64,000 nucleotides of DNA from Thermoplasmata archaeon. Lineage in GTDB: Archaea; Thermoplasmatota; Thermoplasmata; Methanomassiliicoccales; Methanomethylophilaceae. Positions 8,698-17,134 of this stretch are shown here, piece by piece; within the stretch, counting starts at the first letter, position 1; each line of letters starts with the position of its first letter. The position numbers and the translations under genes are program-made. The notes under the pieces were generated by a model. It ran no database searches and had not been told where the DNA came from. It was given only the letters and a program-made list of their open reading frames with translations. The stretch covers positions 21,008 through 85,007 of the forward strand of contig SUTB01000006.1 in NCBI GenBank assembly GCA_015063125.1. Direction: 5' to 3'.

Positions 8698-9282
8698 TTA
8701 CATCCTCCTGACGAATCTGGAGAAAAGCGAGACGTTCTTAGACTGGTATAGTTCAGACAGGGATTCTATTGTGTCGATATTTAGGTCGTTAAGGTCTTCT
8801 TCATAGATCCGTAGATCTTCTGAAATAACAATATCCATGTTCTTTAGCGAGCCTATTGGCGAGAGTGCATACATTTTGTCGCACATCGCTTTTTCCGGAC
8901 TGGCCATCAGATAAGTGTATCCGTTTTTTGTGTGTATATTCACTTCTTCCGCGAAAGCATCCTTCGGGACATCATTGTACGTGTACACGCCGAAAGGGGT
9001 CTTGTACATCTTGGACCTGTTCTTTCCGAATGTAGCTGAAGTGAACGTATAGACCCTTTCGGGTATGAGGCCGTGATAGTTCAGTGCGTAATCGAAGGAC
9101 AGGTATGAAGGGTTATAGATGGCACTCGCCAGAAGGTATCCTTCGGTCTTCGGATCGGTCTCGTACAATCCCCTGATGATCGGTGTGTACTTGCCTTCCT
9201 TGACCATCCTAGCGATCCTGCATTTCGGGTTAGAGTATTCATCGCTGAGCTGATCGATGAGCATGGAGGTTGTAACTATCAC
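8698..9282 (-). CDS. AbiEi-like antitoxin
   Basis: The 194 residues match AbiEi-type antitoxins: an N-terminal helix region (LIDQLSDEYSNPKCRIARMVKEG) leading to YTPIIRGLYETDP, then YLLASAIYNPSYLSFDYALNYHGLIP and the ASPEKAMCDKMYALSP segment. The usual long wHTH of some AbiEi proteins is shortened. The GTG start at 9282 is supported by a GGAG motif eight bases upstream. It is co-transcribed with the downstream toxin and probably represses its own promoter, but no clear inverted repeat is visible. Confidence 0.85.
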   Translation of the reverse strand: MIVTTSMLIDQLSDEYSNPKCRIARMVKEGKYTPIIRGLYETDPKTEGYLLASAIYNPSYLSFDYALNYHGLIPERVYTFTSATFGKNRSKMYKTPFGVYTYNDVPKDAFAEEVNIHTKNGYTYLMASPEKAMCDKMYALSPIGSLKNMDIVISEDLRIYEEDLNDLNIDTIESLSELYQSKNVSLFSRFVRRM

Positions 9283-9327
9283 GATTATCTCCAGTAAGTA
9301 TTGAAATATAATACTTTCTGGAGGATT

Positions 9328-9903
9328 TCAGTAGTCGTGTTCCTCTATGATCCTGAGGAAGTTCTTGAAAATGTCTACGCCGTGCTCGGTATTCTCGACC
9401 TCTGGGTGGAACTGGACTCCCCAGATGGGCCTGTCCTTGCAGCGGACAGCTTCGTGAGGACACGCTTCCGAATGGGCGATGACCTCAAATCCCTCGGGAA
9501 CGACCTTGACCTCGTCGTTGTGGGATGCCCACACGGTGAACTCGTCGGGGAGATCTTTGAACAGGTCGTCGTGGTTGGTGACCTTCAGCGGAACGGCTCC
9601 GAATTCGGGGGTGGAACCGGCCCCTAAGGTCCCTCCGAAATGCTCGCAGAGGAACTGCATCCCTGCGCATACTCCCAGGATAGGGAACTCAGCTTTGTCC
9701 AGATACTCTCCGTTGTTTCCCATTGCCGCTCCTTCGGTAGCGACATTGGGCGCTCCTCCGGAGAGGACCAGTCCGTCTACGTCCTTGATCTCGTCGAACG
9801 GGGTCGTGTTGGGCACGATCTTGGTGTCGACCTTGAGGTATCTCAGGACGCGCCATTCGCGGTGCGTCCACTGGCTTCCGTTGTCTATGACGTAGACTTT
9901 CAT
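9328..9903 (-). CDS. guaAA: GMP synthase, glutamine amidotransferase subunit
   Basis: The 191-residue class I glutaminase makes ammonia from glutamine for GMP synthesis. The catalytic triad is visible: the Cys in ILGVCAGMQFLCEHFGG and the His and Glu in WGVQFHPEVENTEHG. In many archaea GMP synthase is two proteins rather than one; the ATP-pyrophosphatase partner is at 10882-11829. Here ADH synthase sits between them. The start at 9903 fits a leaderless transcript from a TTTTTATCC box at about 9926-9934. Confidence 0.93.
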   Translation of the reverse strand: MKVYVIDNGSQWTHREWRVLRYLKVDTKIVPNTTPFDEIKDVDGLVLSGGAPNVATEGAAMGNNGEYLDKAEFPILGVCAGMQFLCEHFGGTLGAGSTPEFGAVPLKVTNHDDLFKDLPDEFTVWASHNDEVKVVPEGFEVIAHSEACPHEAVRCKDRPIWGVQFHPEVENTEHGVDIFKNFLRIIEEHDY

Positions 9904-9915
9904 TGCGCACGCAAT
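9902..9915. promoter_or_regulatory. Palindrome at the guaAA start
   Basis: ATTGCG-CA-CGCAAT is a perfect 14-base inverted repeat located between the TATA-like box (about 9926-9934) and the start codon, where transcription should begin. It is an operator candidate, from position only. Confidence 0.4.
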
Positions 9916-9960
9916 CTTGCAGATTGGATAAAAAACGAACGGTCAGGCGATCTGATCATC

Positions 9961-10755
9961 TTATGATTGAAGGTGCTTCTGGGCTTCCTCCACCGTAGCT
10001 CCATGCAAGACTATCTCCGATACCGCGCTCATCATTCCGCGGACGTTCTTGTGCTGGAAGATGTTCCTTCCCATAGATACGCCGTGTCCTCCCGCCTCAA
10101 GCGAGTCATGGACCATGTTCAGCACGTCCAAATCGGAATCCATCTTCGGCCCTCCGGCTATGACGACAGGGACCATTGTACCCTTCACGACCTCTCTGAA
10201 GGAATCGATGTCTCCGGTGTAGCTGCACTTGACGATGTCTGCGCCCAGTTCCGTCGCCACCCTTGCGGCGTGAGCGATGGCCTGCGGGTCGAAGGAGTCC
10301 TTGATCTTGGGTCCGCGGGGGTAGGCCATGGCGATGAGGGGCATTCCCCATTGACGGCATTGCCTGGAGACCATTCCCATATCGGACAGCATCTGGGGTT
10401 CGCACTCGGCACCGACGTTGATGTGCATCGAGACCGCATCTGCTCCCATGGACAGGGCTTCCTCGACGGTTGCGACAAGGACCTTGTTGTTGGAGTTCAC
10501 TCCTATGTCGGTGGACGCCGAGAGATGCAGGATGAGACCGACATCGTGTCCTGAGGTCCTATGACCCAGAGGTACGATTCCCTTGTGCATCAGGACCGCG
10601 GTTGCACCGCCTTCTACGACGTCGTCGACCGTGCTCTTCATGTCCGTGAGGCCTGAGATCGGACCAACGCTAATCCCGTGGTCCATAGGTACTATTACAG
10701 CGTTCCCGCTCTGTCTGTCCATTATCCTTTCGATCCTGATGTTCTTGCCGTACAT
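9961..10755 (-). CDS. 2-amino-3,7-dideoxy-D-threo-hept-6-ulosonate (ADH) synthase
   Basis: This class I aldolase-like enzyme (about 264 residues from the ATG at 10755) matches archaeal ADH synthase (MJ0400 type) closely: [60 protein letters not shown] with the Schiff-base Lys, VVIAGGPK and [10 protein letters not shown]. It makes the first intermediate of the archaeal route to dehydroquinate and aromatic amino acids. The ATG at 10755 has GGTGA upstream; an in-frame GTG at 10782 would put the palindromic element inside the gene and is less likely. Confidence 0.9.
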   Translation of the reverse strand: MYGKNIRIERIMDRQSGNAVIVPMDHGISVGPISGLTDMKSTVDDVVEGGATAVLMHKGIVPLGHRTSGHDVGLILHLSASTDIGVNSNNKVLVATVEEALSMGADAVSMHINVGAECEPQMLSDMGMVSRQCRQWGMPLIAMAYPRGPKIKDSFDPQAIAHAARVATELGADIVKCSYTGDIDSFREVVKGTMVPVVIAGGPKMDSDLDVLNMVHDSLEAGGHGVSMGRNIFQHKNVRGMMSAVSEIVLHGATVEEAQKHLQS

Positions 10756-10765
10756 CTCTGTCACC

Positions 10766-10810
10766 GTGCTAAGTGTTAGCACGCCACACTATAGAGGCGA
10801 TATATTTAAT
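10766..10810 (-). promoter_or_regulatory. ADH synthase promoter with TSS-proximal palindrome
   Basis: A TATA box (ATTAAATATA on the minus strand, 10801-10810) is followed about 20-35 bases on by GTGCTAA-GTG-TTAGCAC (10766-10782), a perfect inverted repeat where transcription should start. This is the classic place for an archaeal repressor operator. An aromatic amino acid regulator would fit, but is inferred. Confidence 0.5.
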
Positions 10811-10833
10811 CATTTTGACAATTTTTGATAAGA

Positions 10834-10870
10834 ATTAATCAAAAACAGTCGATACCGGGAGATCCCGGTA
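10834..10870 (-). terminator. Intrinsic terminator after the GMP synthase subunit gene
   Basis: On the minus strand, a TACCGGGA/TCCCGGTA hairpin (10853-10870) is followed within ten bases by a T5 run, 12 bases after the guaAB stop. It separates the guaAB-purE unit from ADH synthase. Confidence 0.7.
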
Positions 10871-10881
10871 CCGGTTAGGTT

Positions 10882-11829
10882 TCACTCCCACTCTATGGTC
10901 GCGGGAGGCTTGTTGGTGATGTCGTAAACAACGCGGTTCACGGATTGCTTCATGGTGTTAGTGATGCGCTGCGACATCGCGTCCAGGACATCAAGGGGTA
11001 TCTTGGAGTATGTGGCGGTCATACCGTCGATCGAAGCGACGGCGCGGATGGCGATGGTCCTTCCGTATGCCCTCCTGTCTCCCTGAACTCCGACGGATTT
11101 CGACGGTAGGAGGACAGCGAAGTACTGCCAGGGAAGCTCCATCTTGCCGGCATCGGCGGCCTTCCTGATCTCATCCTCGACGATGTAGCATGCTTCGCGT
11201 ACGACCTCGATGTTCTCTGGGGTGACTTCGTCCAGGCATCTGACAGCAAGTGCGGGTCCGGGGAAGGGCTGCCTCTCCGAGGCAGCGACATTGAGCATCC
11301 TGGCCAGATCCCTGACCTCATCTTTGTAGAGGTCTCTCAGCGGCTCGTAAAGGGACATCCCCATCTCTTTGGGGAGCCCTCCCACGTTGTGGTGCGATTT
11401 GATGGTGTCACGGACGCCGTCCCCGGATTCGATCCAGTCGGGTGCGATGGTTCCCTGGATGAGGAACTCTGCGCCGTACTCTTTCGCTCTCCTCTCGAAG
11501 ACGCGGATGAACTTCTCTCCGATGATCTTCCTCTTTTTCTCGGGCTCGGTGACTCCTTTGAGTGCTTCGAAGAACTCATCGGCGGCATCCTCGATGATGT
11601 AGTTGAAGCCCATGGATTTGAACATGGCCTCGACCTCCTCGGTCTCGCCCTTCCTCATCAGTCCGTTGTCCACATAGACTGCGAGGAGCCTCTCTCCGAT
11701 GGCCTTGTGCACCAATGCTGCCGCCACCATGGAGTCCACTCCTCCAGAGCAGGCGATGATGGCCTTGCCGGTGATCTTGGCCTTGGTGTCCTCTATGGTA
11801 TCGTTGATGAAATCCTCAGCACCCAGCAT
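10882..11829 (-). CDS. guaAB: GMP synthase, ATP-pyrophosphatase subunit
   Basis: The 315-residue subunit amidates XMP to GMP using ammonia from the glutaminase subunit. It has the PP-loop [19 protein letters not shown], the ATP-binding region [10 protein letters not shown], the [11 protein letters not shown] and HHNVGGLP segments, and the C-terminal dimerisation domain ending [10 protein letters not shown]. Its start overlaps the end of purE by 14 bases, so the two purine genes are translationally coupled. Confidence 0.94.
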   Translation of the reverse strand: MLGAEDFINDTIEDTKAKITGKAIIACSGGVDSMVAAALVHKAIGERLLAVYVDNGLMRKGETEEVEAMFKSMGFNYIIEDAADEFFEALKGVTEPEKKRKIIGEKFIRVFERRAKEYGAEFLIQGTIAPDWIESGDGVRDTIKSHHNVGGLPKEMGMSLYEPLRDLYKDEVRDLARMLNVAASERQPFPGPALAVRCLDEVTPENIEVVREACYIVEDEIRKAADAGKMELPWQYFAVLLPSKSVGVQGDRRAYGRTIAIRAVASIDGMTATYSKIPLDVLDAMSQRITNTMKQSVNRVVYDITNKPPATIEWE

Positions 11830-12295
11830 CTTCCTGCACCTTCTGCGAATCCGCGATGACCTTGTCCGCCTGCTCCTTCCTGTAGTCTGCGAGCTTCTGC
11901 TTGAGGGATCCGTCGGAGACTGACAGGATCTCGACTGCCAGGACGGCAGCGTTGTCCCCGCGGTCCAATCCGACTGCGGCCACCGGGATTCCCGGGGGCA
12001 TCTGGACTACCGACAGGAGTGCGTCGTAGCTCAGGGTGCCGCTTACGGGCACTCCGATGACGGGTTTGGTCGTGAACGATGCTATGACTCCGGGAAGAGC
12101 GGCCGAAAGTCCTGCGATGGCGATGAAAACGTCGGCACCGCTCTTGGTGACGAGTTCCTCGACCCTGTGGGGGGTCCTGTGGGCGGATGCTACGTTGATC
12201 TCGTATCCTACGCCGAACTTCTTCAGGATGTTGATCGCTTTCTCGGCGACCGGCAGGTCGCTTTTGCTTCCCATGATGATGGAGACTGTGGACAT
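11816..12295 (-). CDS. purE: N5-carboxyaminoimidazole ribonucleotide mutase
   Basis: The 159-residue PurE has the conserved [29 protein letters not shown] and [14 protein letters not shown] motifs ([17 protein letters not shown] completes the substrate site). It converts N5-CAIR to CAIR, or CO2 and AIR to CAIR, in purine synthesis. The GSKSD and SAHRTP residues are intact. First gene of the purE-guaAB unit. Confidence 0.95.
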   Translation of the reverse strand: MSTVSIIMGSKSDLPVAEKAINILKKFGVGYEINVASAHRTPHRVEELVTKSGADVFIAIAGLSAALPGVIASFTTKPVIGVPVSGTLSYDALLSVVQMPPGIPVAAVGLDRGDNAAVLAVEILSVSDGSLKQKLADYRKEQADKVIADSQKVQEDAGC

Positions 12296-12512
12296 TATTT
12301 GTCTAAATCAGATAATCCGATAAAAAGAATAGTGAAACGGCGGGCACGGGTCCCTACGCCGGCCTGACATATTTTCAATTTTGATGGAAGCGAGCTTAAG
12401 TTGTCGTTCCGTATCAGTACAGGACTTATGGCTTCCGTTTCGGTCTATGATTTTGTTGTCCCGATAAGAACGTATCGGCAATATCATAACCCTCCATTGC
12501 GTTCCATGGACC

Positions 12513-12980
12513 ATGCCATCGGACGAGGAACTTCTCAGGATCGCAGTGGAAGAGGCGAAGATCGGGATCAGGGCCGGTCACGGAGGACCATTCGGCTGTG
12601 TTATAGCAAAGAACGGAGTGGTCCACGGCAAGGGCCATAACCGCGTTTTGATCGATAATGATCCCACTGCCCATGGCGAGATTACAGCGATCAGGAACAC
12701 CTGCAGGGAGCTGAAGACCATAGACCTCTCCGATTTCACGCTCTATACCTCATCAGAACCCTGTCCGATGTGCAAGGCGGCCATAAGTTGGGCCAAGGTC
12801 GGCAGGGTGGTCTACGCGGCATCGATGGAAGAGGCCAACGAGATCCTCGGGTTCAAGGATCTCCGCATGAGCAATGCCATGAAGAACGGGGAGGACCTCA
12901 CTCCGTCCGAGAGGATCCATGTCGAAGGGTATCTCGAACCTTTTGAGGAGTACCGCGACATGCAGGGCACGATCTACTGA
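12513..12980 (+). CDS. Nucleoside/guanine deaminase (CDA superfamily)
   Basis: The 155-residue protein has the zinc-deaminase motifs HGE (PTAHGEITAIRNTC, His ligand and catalytic Glu) and PCPMC (SSEPCPMCKAAISWA, two Cys ligands). The length and the C-terminal extension (LEPFEEYRDMQGTIY) resemble GuaD-type guanine deaminases more than tRNA adenosine deaminases. A position next to the GMP genes supports purine salvage, but cytosine or tRNA substrates are not excluded. No strong Shine-Dalgarno motif precedes the start. Confidence 0.82.
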   Translation: MPSDEELLRIAVEEAKIGIRAGHGGPFGCVIAKNGVVHGKGHNRVLIDNDPTAHGEITAIRNTCRELKTIDLSDFTLYTSSEPCPMCKAAISWAKVGRVVYAASMEEANEILGFKDLRMSNAMKNGEDLTPSERIHVEGYLEPFEEYRDMQGTIY

Positions 12981-13057
12981 TCCGGCCAGTAATTGGATGT
13001 ATTGTCCGATAAGGCGCACGCTAAGAGATAGTAGGTGTAGGTTATTGGTGGTAGGTG

Positions 13058-13078
13058 CAGGGGGCTTGGCACCCCCTG
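13058..13078 (+). terminator. GC-rich hairpin after the deaminase gene
   Basis: CAGGGGG-N7-CCCCCTG is a perfect 7-bp stem, then TTCTTT. It is a probable 3' end for the deaminase mRNA and also lies just beyond the convergent 36-residue gene. Confidence 0.5.
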
Positions 13079-13102
13079 TTCTTTGACTTGGCTTAGGGTT
13101 TT

Positions 13103-13213
13103 TCAGAATGCTGGCTCGAATCTCATCTCGAGGGGCTGACCGCAGTTCATGCACCTGGAGAACGGATTCAACTCATCATTCGTCGTTCCGCAGTATTTGC
13201 AAATGCATCCCAT
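13103..13213 (-). CDS. 36-residue zinc-ribbon miniprotein
   Basis: Reading the minus strand from the ATG at 13213 gives MGCICKYCGTTNDELNPFSR, then CMNCGQPLEMRFEPAF and a TGA. CxCxxC plus CxxC make a complete four-cysteine zinc knuckle. A TATA-like AATAAATAC lies about 25-30 bases upstream, so it could be leaderless. Nucleic-acid or protein binding is likely from the fold; no function is known. Confidence 0.6.
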   Translation of the reverse strand: MGCICKYCGTTNDELNPFSRCMNCGQPLEMRFEPAF

Positions 13214-13218
13214 AATAG

Positions 13219-13236
13219 ACGGTAAGAGTTTACCGT
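13219..13236. promoter_or_regulatory. Perfect 18-base palindrome in the miniprotein promoter
   Basis: ACGGTAA-GAGT-TTACCGT lies between the TATA-like element (about 13237-13246) and the start of the zinc miniprotein. The symmetry and position suggest a repressor operator. Confidence 0.45.
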
Positions 13237-13293
13237 ATTTATTGAGGTCTAAAGGTCGGAACTTAACCGCAAAAAATTTTGCTCGTCTTTAGC

Positions 13294-13470
13294 TCAATCT
13301 TCGTCCTCTGCGGCCTCATCTTCGAAGACCGCCTGCTTGTCCCCTTCGTTCGAGGGCGCGACGTAGTCCGGGCGGGCCTCCGGCCTGTCCGAAGGATACT
13401 CCTGCTGGAAGGTGGATTTGTAGTCCTCGTCGGACACGAGCTTTCCAGAGGGGAACCTGTACAGGGTCAT
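13294..13470 (-). CDS. Small acidic protein of unknown function (58 aa)
   Basis: The frame from the ATG at 13470 reads MTLYRFPSGKLVSDEDYKST and ends in an acidic tail (FEDEAAEDED). It lies 51 bases downstream of aEF-1beta in the same orientation and ends before an AT-rich stretch that reads as a T6 run on the minus strand, so it is probably the last gene of that unit. No family is recognised; coding is supported by position and codon usage like its neighbours. Confidence 0.5.
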   Translation of the reverse strand: MTLYRFPSGKLVSDEDYKSTFQQEYPSDRPEARPDYVAPSNEGDKQAVFEDEAAEDED

Positions 13471-13521
13471 GGTATCAAAATGAAAAAGAACAGAGGGGTG
13501 ACCCTCCGTGAGATGTTTCTT

Positions 13522-13791
13522 TCAGAGAACTGTGGATGCTACGCACTCGATCTCCGCGATTCCGGGAATTGCACGGAGCGCGTCCTCGAGCTTGCTTCCG
13601 ATCTCCGAATCGGTGTCGTCGATGACGAAACCGGCCGTGATCTTCATGAGACCGAATGCAACAGGGTTGATGCTGGTCTCGGTGATCTGAATACCTGCGG
13701 GGATGTAGCTGGCCAGCTTATCGATGATAGCCTGGAGATCCACTTCCGTTCCCTCGGGCATGAGGTCGTATCCTGCAACAATCTGTCCCAT
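13522..13791 (-). CDS. Translation elongation factor 1-beta
   Basis: The 89-residue protein is the archaeal aEF-1beta, guanine nucleotide exchange factor for EF-1alpha. Family motifs are visible: YDLMPEGTEVDLQAIIDKL, ITETSINPVAFGLMKITAGF, and the C-terminal IPGIAEIECVASTVL strand. Length is standard. It follows the zinc-finger gene with a 9-base gap, the conserved archaeal pairing. Confidence 0.93.
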   Translation of the reverse strand: MGQIVAGYDLMPEGTEVDLQAIIDKLASYIPAGIQITETSINPVAFGLMKITAGFVIDDTDSEIGSKLEDALRAIPGIAEIECVASTVL

Positions 13792-13800
13792 TTCAACACC

Positions 13801-13968
13801 TCATGGTCCGATGAATCCGCATTTCTTGCACTCGTAAGGGACACTCTGGTCGCGGCACTGGTCGCACCTTCCGATCTCGTAGTCCCCGCACTTGGGGCAC
13901 TTGAAGAAAGTGTTGCCGTGGCCGATGAGCCTCTTACCGCATGAAGAGCATATTTTGTCAACTGCCAT
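13801..13968 (-). CDS. HVO_2753-type small zinc-finger protein (55 aa)
   Basis: The frame from the ATG at 13968 gives MAVDKICSSCGKRLIGHGNT, then FKCPKCGDYEIGRCDQCR, and VPYECKKCGFIGP. The four CxxC pairs form two zinc knuckles, as in the small zinc-finger proteins encoded just before aEF-1beta across archaea. Those proteins are cytoplasmic and linked to translation by gene order; the exact role is not settled. Confidence 0.85.
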   Translation of the reverse strand: MAVDKICSSCGKRLIGHGNTFFKCPKCGDYEIGRCDQCRDQSVPYECKKCGFIGP

Positions 13969-14064
13969 GTTTTGTGCGATGATATAACTTATATTAAAAG
14001 GGTAGGTAACGGTTTTTGCCCGGATATCGCAACGTTATCATAGAATCAACGCATCCTTCCGATC

Positions 14065-14928
14065 ATGAGGGTCCATCCTGACTGCGTACCGTGTCTGATG
14101 AAGCGCATACTCTTCCAGTCCAGGCTAGTCTCTGGATCGGACGAGAGAACATCCGTGGAAAACGGTCTGAAGGTCTTCGCGGAGGGGTTCAGCTACGATA
14201 AGAAATCGGTCGATCTGGCGACAGAGGTTCACAGGGCATCCTATGCCGTTCTCGGGAAGGATCCATATCACAATCTGAAGGTCAGGGCGGATATCATCGC
14301 TGAGAAGTTCATGGGCATGGCGCAGGACTACGTTGATTCCTCGGACGACAAGCTCAGGGCCTGCCTGATGGTGTCCGTGATAGGCAACATCATGGACTTC
14401 GGCTCCACAGGAGGGATAGACAATCCCGAGCAGTTCGAACCAATCTTCCAGAAGCTGATCGACCAGGGACTCGGCAGGGATGATTCCGAAAGGATCAGGG
14501 CCGTCCTAGATAAGCCTGGCACAATCGTTTACATGTTCGATAACTGCGGCGAGTCGCAGCTAGACAAGATATTCATAAGATACCTCCGTGCCCACGGAAA
14601 GAGGGTGGTCGGGATGGTACGCGGGGAGCCGATACTCAACGACGTCACATATGATGATGCCATCCGTTCCGGATTGGACAAGGAGGTCGATCTCCTGCTC
14701 ACCACAGGAACGTTCTACGTAGGCATCGATTGGAGGGACGTCCCCGAGGATCTGATGAAGGAGATCGAAAACAGCGATCTGATAATCGCCAAGGGCATGG
14801 GGAACTACGAGTCTTTATCGGATGAGGTCCTACCTGTGCCCGTGGTCCACGTGATGCGCACCAAGTGCGCTCCGGTGGCGGAGTCGATAGGCATGCCGCT
14901 GGACCAGAACGTTGTCTATGTGAGATGA
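14065..14928 (+). CDS. DUF89 damage-control phosphatase family protein
   Basis: The 287-residue protein matches archaeal DUF89/ARMT1-like proteins. It has the N-terminal DCVPCLMKR Cys-x-x-Cys pair, the metal and phosphate site FDNCGESQLDKIFIRYL (Asp-Asn-x-Gly-Glu), MVRGEPILNDVTYDDA, and KGMGNYESLSDE. These are metal-dependent phosphatases that remove damaged or side-product phosphometabolites. It is followed after four bases by a sugar nucleotidyltransferase gene, so a sugar-phosphate repair role is reasonable but inferred. Confidence 0.85.
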   Translation: MRVHPDCVPCLMKRILFQSRLVSGSDERTSVENGLKVFAEGFSYDKKSVDLATEVHRASYAVLGKDPYHNLKVRADIIAEKFMGMAQDYVDSSDDKLRACLMVSVIGNIMDFGSTGGIDNPEQFEPIFQKLIDQGLGRDDSERIRAVLDKPGTIVYMFDNCGESQLDKIFIRYLRAHGKRVVGMVRGEPILNDVTYDDAIRSGLDKEVDLLLTTGTFYVGIDWRDVPEDLMKEIENSDLIIAKGMGNYESLSDEVLPVPVVHVMRTKCAPVAESIGMPLDQNVVYVR

Positions 14929-14932
14929 GGAT

Positions 14933-15952
14933 ATGAAGGTCAGACAGGCTATCGTGATGGTGGGTGGAATGGGAACGCGTCTCCGTCCCTTGACGGAGAA
15001 CAGGCCGAAGCCCATGCTGTCGGTGGCCGACAGGCCTTGCATCTGGTATCTGCTCAGGTCTTTGGCCAGGGCGGGAGTGGAAGAGGTCATCCTCGCATGC
15101 GGCTATAAGCCCGGCATGATGGAGGCTCTCGGCGACGGTTCCGATCTCGGCATCAAGATCATCTATTCCTACGAGGACACCCCGATGGGGACTGCCGGAT
15201 CGATGAAACTGGCAGAGGACAGGTTGGATGACGTGTTCATCGCCGCCTACGGCGACATCTTCGCGGACATCGATGTGTCCGAAGAGGTCAGGATCCATTT
15301 CGATAACAAGGCGGACATAACCGTCGCCCTCACGGCGGTGGAGGATCCCACGCAGTTCGGTATCGCCAGGGTCGATGAGACCGGAAGGATATTGGAGTTC
15401 AAGGAGAAGCCTAAACCCGAGGAGGTCTTCTCCAACCTCATCAACGCTGGAATCTACGTCATGAACAGGAGCGTCCTGGACAAAGTCCCTAAGGACACGT
15501 TCTTCGATGTCTCGAAGGAGCTGATCCCGCAGGTCATGGCGGAGGGACGCATACAGGCGTATCAGCTTGAAGGCGTCTGGATGGACGTCGGGCGTCCCCA
15601 CGATCTCCTGGAGGCAAATCTCCTGGTGGCCGAGAGGGAGTACCGTCTTAAGAGGTTCGATTCCGCCGTCGAATGCTGCACCAAGGGCAGCTTCTATCTG
15701 GGAGAGGGAGCGTTCATAGGCAATTCCAAGGCCAAGAGCACCGTGATATCGAAGGGATCGAAGGTAGTGGATTCGGATCTGGACAGGGTCCTTCTGCTCG
15801 ATGACTGCGAGGTCAGCGGCGCCACCATAGTCAATTCCATCCTCGGAGTGGGCTGCAGGGTAGGTAAGGGAGCGAAGATCTCCAATTGCGTCCTTGCCGA
15901 CAGGACAGTCGTCGAAGAGGGCAGCAATCTGGAAGGCGACAGGATCGTCTGA
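14933..15952 (+). CDS. Sugar-1-phosphate nucleotidyltransferase
   Basis: The 339-residue protein has the Rossmann nucleotidyltransferase core: VMVGGMGTRLRPLTENRPKP (GGxGTRL and the Lys-Pro motif), AYGDIFADID (metal-binding Asp) and EFKEKPKPEE. Residues of about 245-335 form a left-handed beta-helix with hexapeptide repeats (FIGNSKAKSTVISKGSKVV). It probably makes NDP-glucose or GDP-mannose for surface glycans; the nucleotide and sugar cannot be fixed from motifs. It belongs with the glycosyltransferase and phosphohexomutase genes that follow. Confidence 0.88.
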   Translation: MKVRQAIVMVGGMGTRLRPLTENRPKPMLSVADRPCIWYLLRSLARAGVEEVILACGYKPGMMEALGDGSDLGIKIIYSYEDTPMGTAGSMKLAEDRLDDVFIAAYGDIFADIDVSEEVRIHFDNKADITVALTAVEDPTQFGIARVDETGRILEFKEKPKPEEVFSNLINAGIYVMNRSVLDKVPKDTFFDVSKELIPQVMAEGRIQAYQLEGVWMDVGRPHDLLEANLLVAEREYRLKRFDSAVECCTKGSFYLGEGAFIGNSKAKSTVISKGSKVVDSDLDRVLLLDDCEVSGATIVNSILGVGCRVGKGAKISNCVLADRTVVEEGSNLEGDRIV

Positions 15953-15985
15953 ATAGAAAGGTCCAAAAATTTTCGGTTCTGGAGT

Positions 15986-17134
15986 TTACGAGGATTGCTT
16001 TCTCTTCTTTTCCTCGACGACTTCCTGATAGAGTTTCTCCAGAGCATCCGCCGTTCCTTGGATGGAGTACGTCTCGGCGGTCTTCCTTGCTCCGGCCTTC
16101 AGTTTGTCGATGTTCTCTAGACCTTGGCGTATGACCCTGACGCAGTCCTCCTCGGTGGTCTCGAACAGATAACCGTTCTCGCCGTCTTGGATCACATCGG
16201 TGAACGCACGTCCGTTGGCGCACAGTGCAGGCACCTCGCATGCCATGGCTTCCAGGGTGGTCAGTCCCTGAGTCTCGAATTTGGATGCGGTTATGAACAG
16301 GTCGGCGCACGAATAGTATGACACAAGATCGTCATCTGGAACGAATCCGGCGAACACAACCTTATCGGTCACACCCTCGTCGACAGCGAGCTGTCTCCAC
16401 TCGTCGCCGGCCGGGCCTTTGCCGCATATCAGGAGAGCGATGTCATCGTCAAGGTGCTTCATGGAACTGATCAGAAGGTCTACCTTCTTCTCGAAGGACA
16501 GTCTGCCGACCGTTATGAGGACCTTCTTTCCCACGAGACCGTGCCGCTCCCTTATCTCGTCCCCCTTGTCGTTCTTCACGAATCTGTCGATGTCGACTCC
16601 CACAGGGATGATCTCCATCCTCTTGGGCTTCACTCCCATCTCCAGGAGCTCCTTCGCTATCGAAGGTGTCGGAACGACCAATGCATTGGGCCTCTTCAGC
16701 TCCTGGCGGAGATAGATCTGGACGAGCTTGTTCAGGAAGTTCGGCGGGAGCTTGATGGGCGAGTACTGGTATGCAACCTCGTTCACCATGGTGACGAACG
16801 TCTGCACAGTGGGGATGCCGGAGAAATGCGATGTGACCAGTCCCTTCATGGTCATGACCGTGCATCCGTGAAGGTGGATGATATCGGGATTCCAATCCTC
16901 GACCTCCTTCAGCTCGTTGTGCCTGAATGTCGGCAGGAAGTATCCTTCGTATGATTTGAACGGCTTCGACGGGACGTAGATGATCCCTTCCTCACGGTCC
17001 TTCTCCCCTGGATCCGGAGCGACGATTATGACCTCGTGGCCCATACGGTCCAGGCACTCCTTCGTGGTGAGGACCTGGGTGGCCACTCCGTCCCTGGTCG
17101 GGAAGTAGCTGTCGGTCACGATAGCGACTCTCAT
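15986..17134 (-). CDS. GT4-family glycosyltransferase
   Basis: The 382-residue GT-B enzyme starts MRVAIVTDSYFPTRDGVATQ; this ATG has a GAGG motif upstream and overlaps the end of the DedA gene by four bases. The N-terminal acceptor domain has HLHGCTVMTMKGLV; the C-terminal donor domain has PVGVDIDRF, VGRLSFEKKVDLLI and the E-x7-E motif in SKFETQGLTTLEAMACEVP. GT4 enzymes transfer NDP-sugars with retention, often to lipids at the inner membrane face. Pairing with a DedA membrane protein suggests glycolipid or lipid-carrier work. Confidence 0.9.
   Translation of the reverse strand: MRVAIVTDSYFPTRDGVATQVLTTKECLDRMGHEVIIVAPDPGEKDREEGIIYVPSKPFKSYEGYFLPTFRHNELKEVEDWNPDIIHLHGCTVMTMKGLVTSHFSGIPTVQTFVTMVNEVAYQYSPIKLPPNFLNKLVQIYLRQELKRPNALVVPTPSIAKELLEMGVKPKRMEIIPVGVDIDRFVKNDKGDEIRERHGLVGKKVLITVGRLSFEKKVDLLISSMKHLDDDIALLICGKGPAGDEWRQLAVDEGVTDKVVFAGFVPDDDLVSYYSCADLFITASKFETQGLTTLEAMACEVPALCANGRAFTDVIQDGENGYLFETTEEDCVRVIRQGLENIDKLKAGARKTAETYSIQGTADALEKLYQEVVEEKKRKQSS

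Noticed and set aside
13279..13944. 221-codon plus-strand frame
   Set aside because: It is antisense to aEF-1beta and two small genes, with composition typical of a shadow frame in GC-rich DNA.
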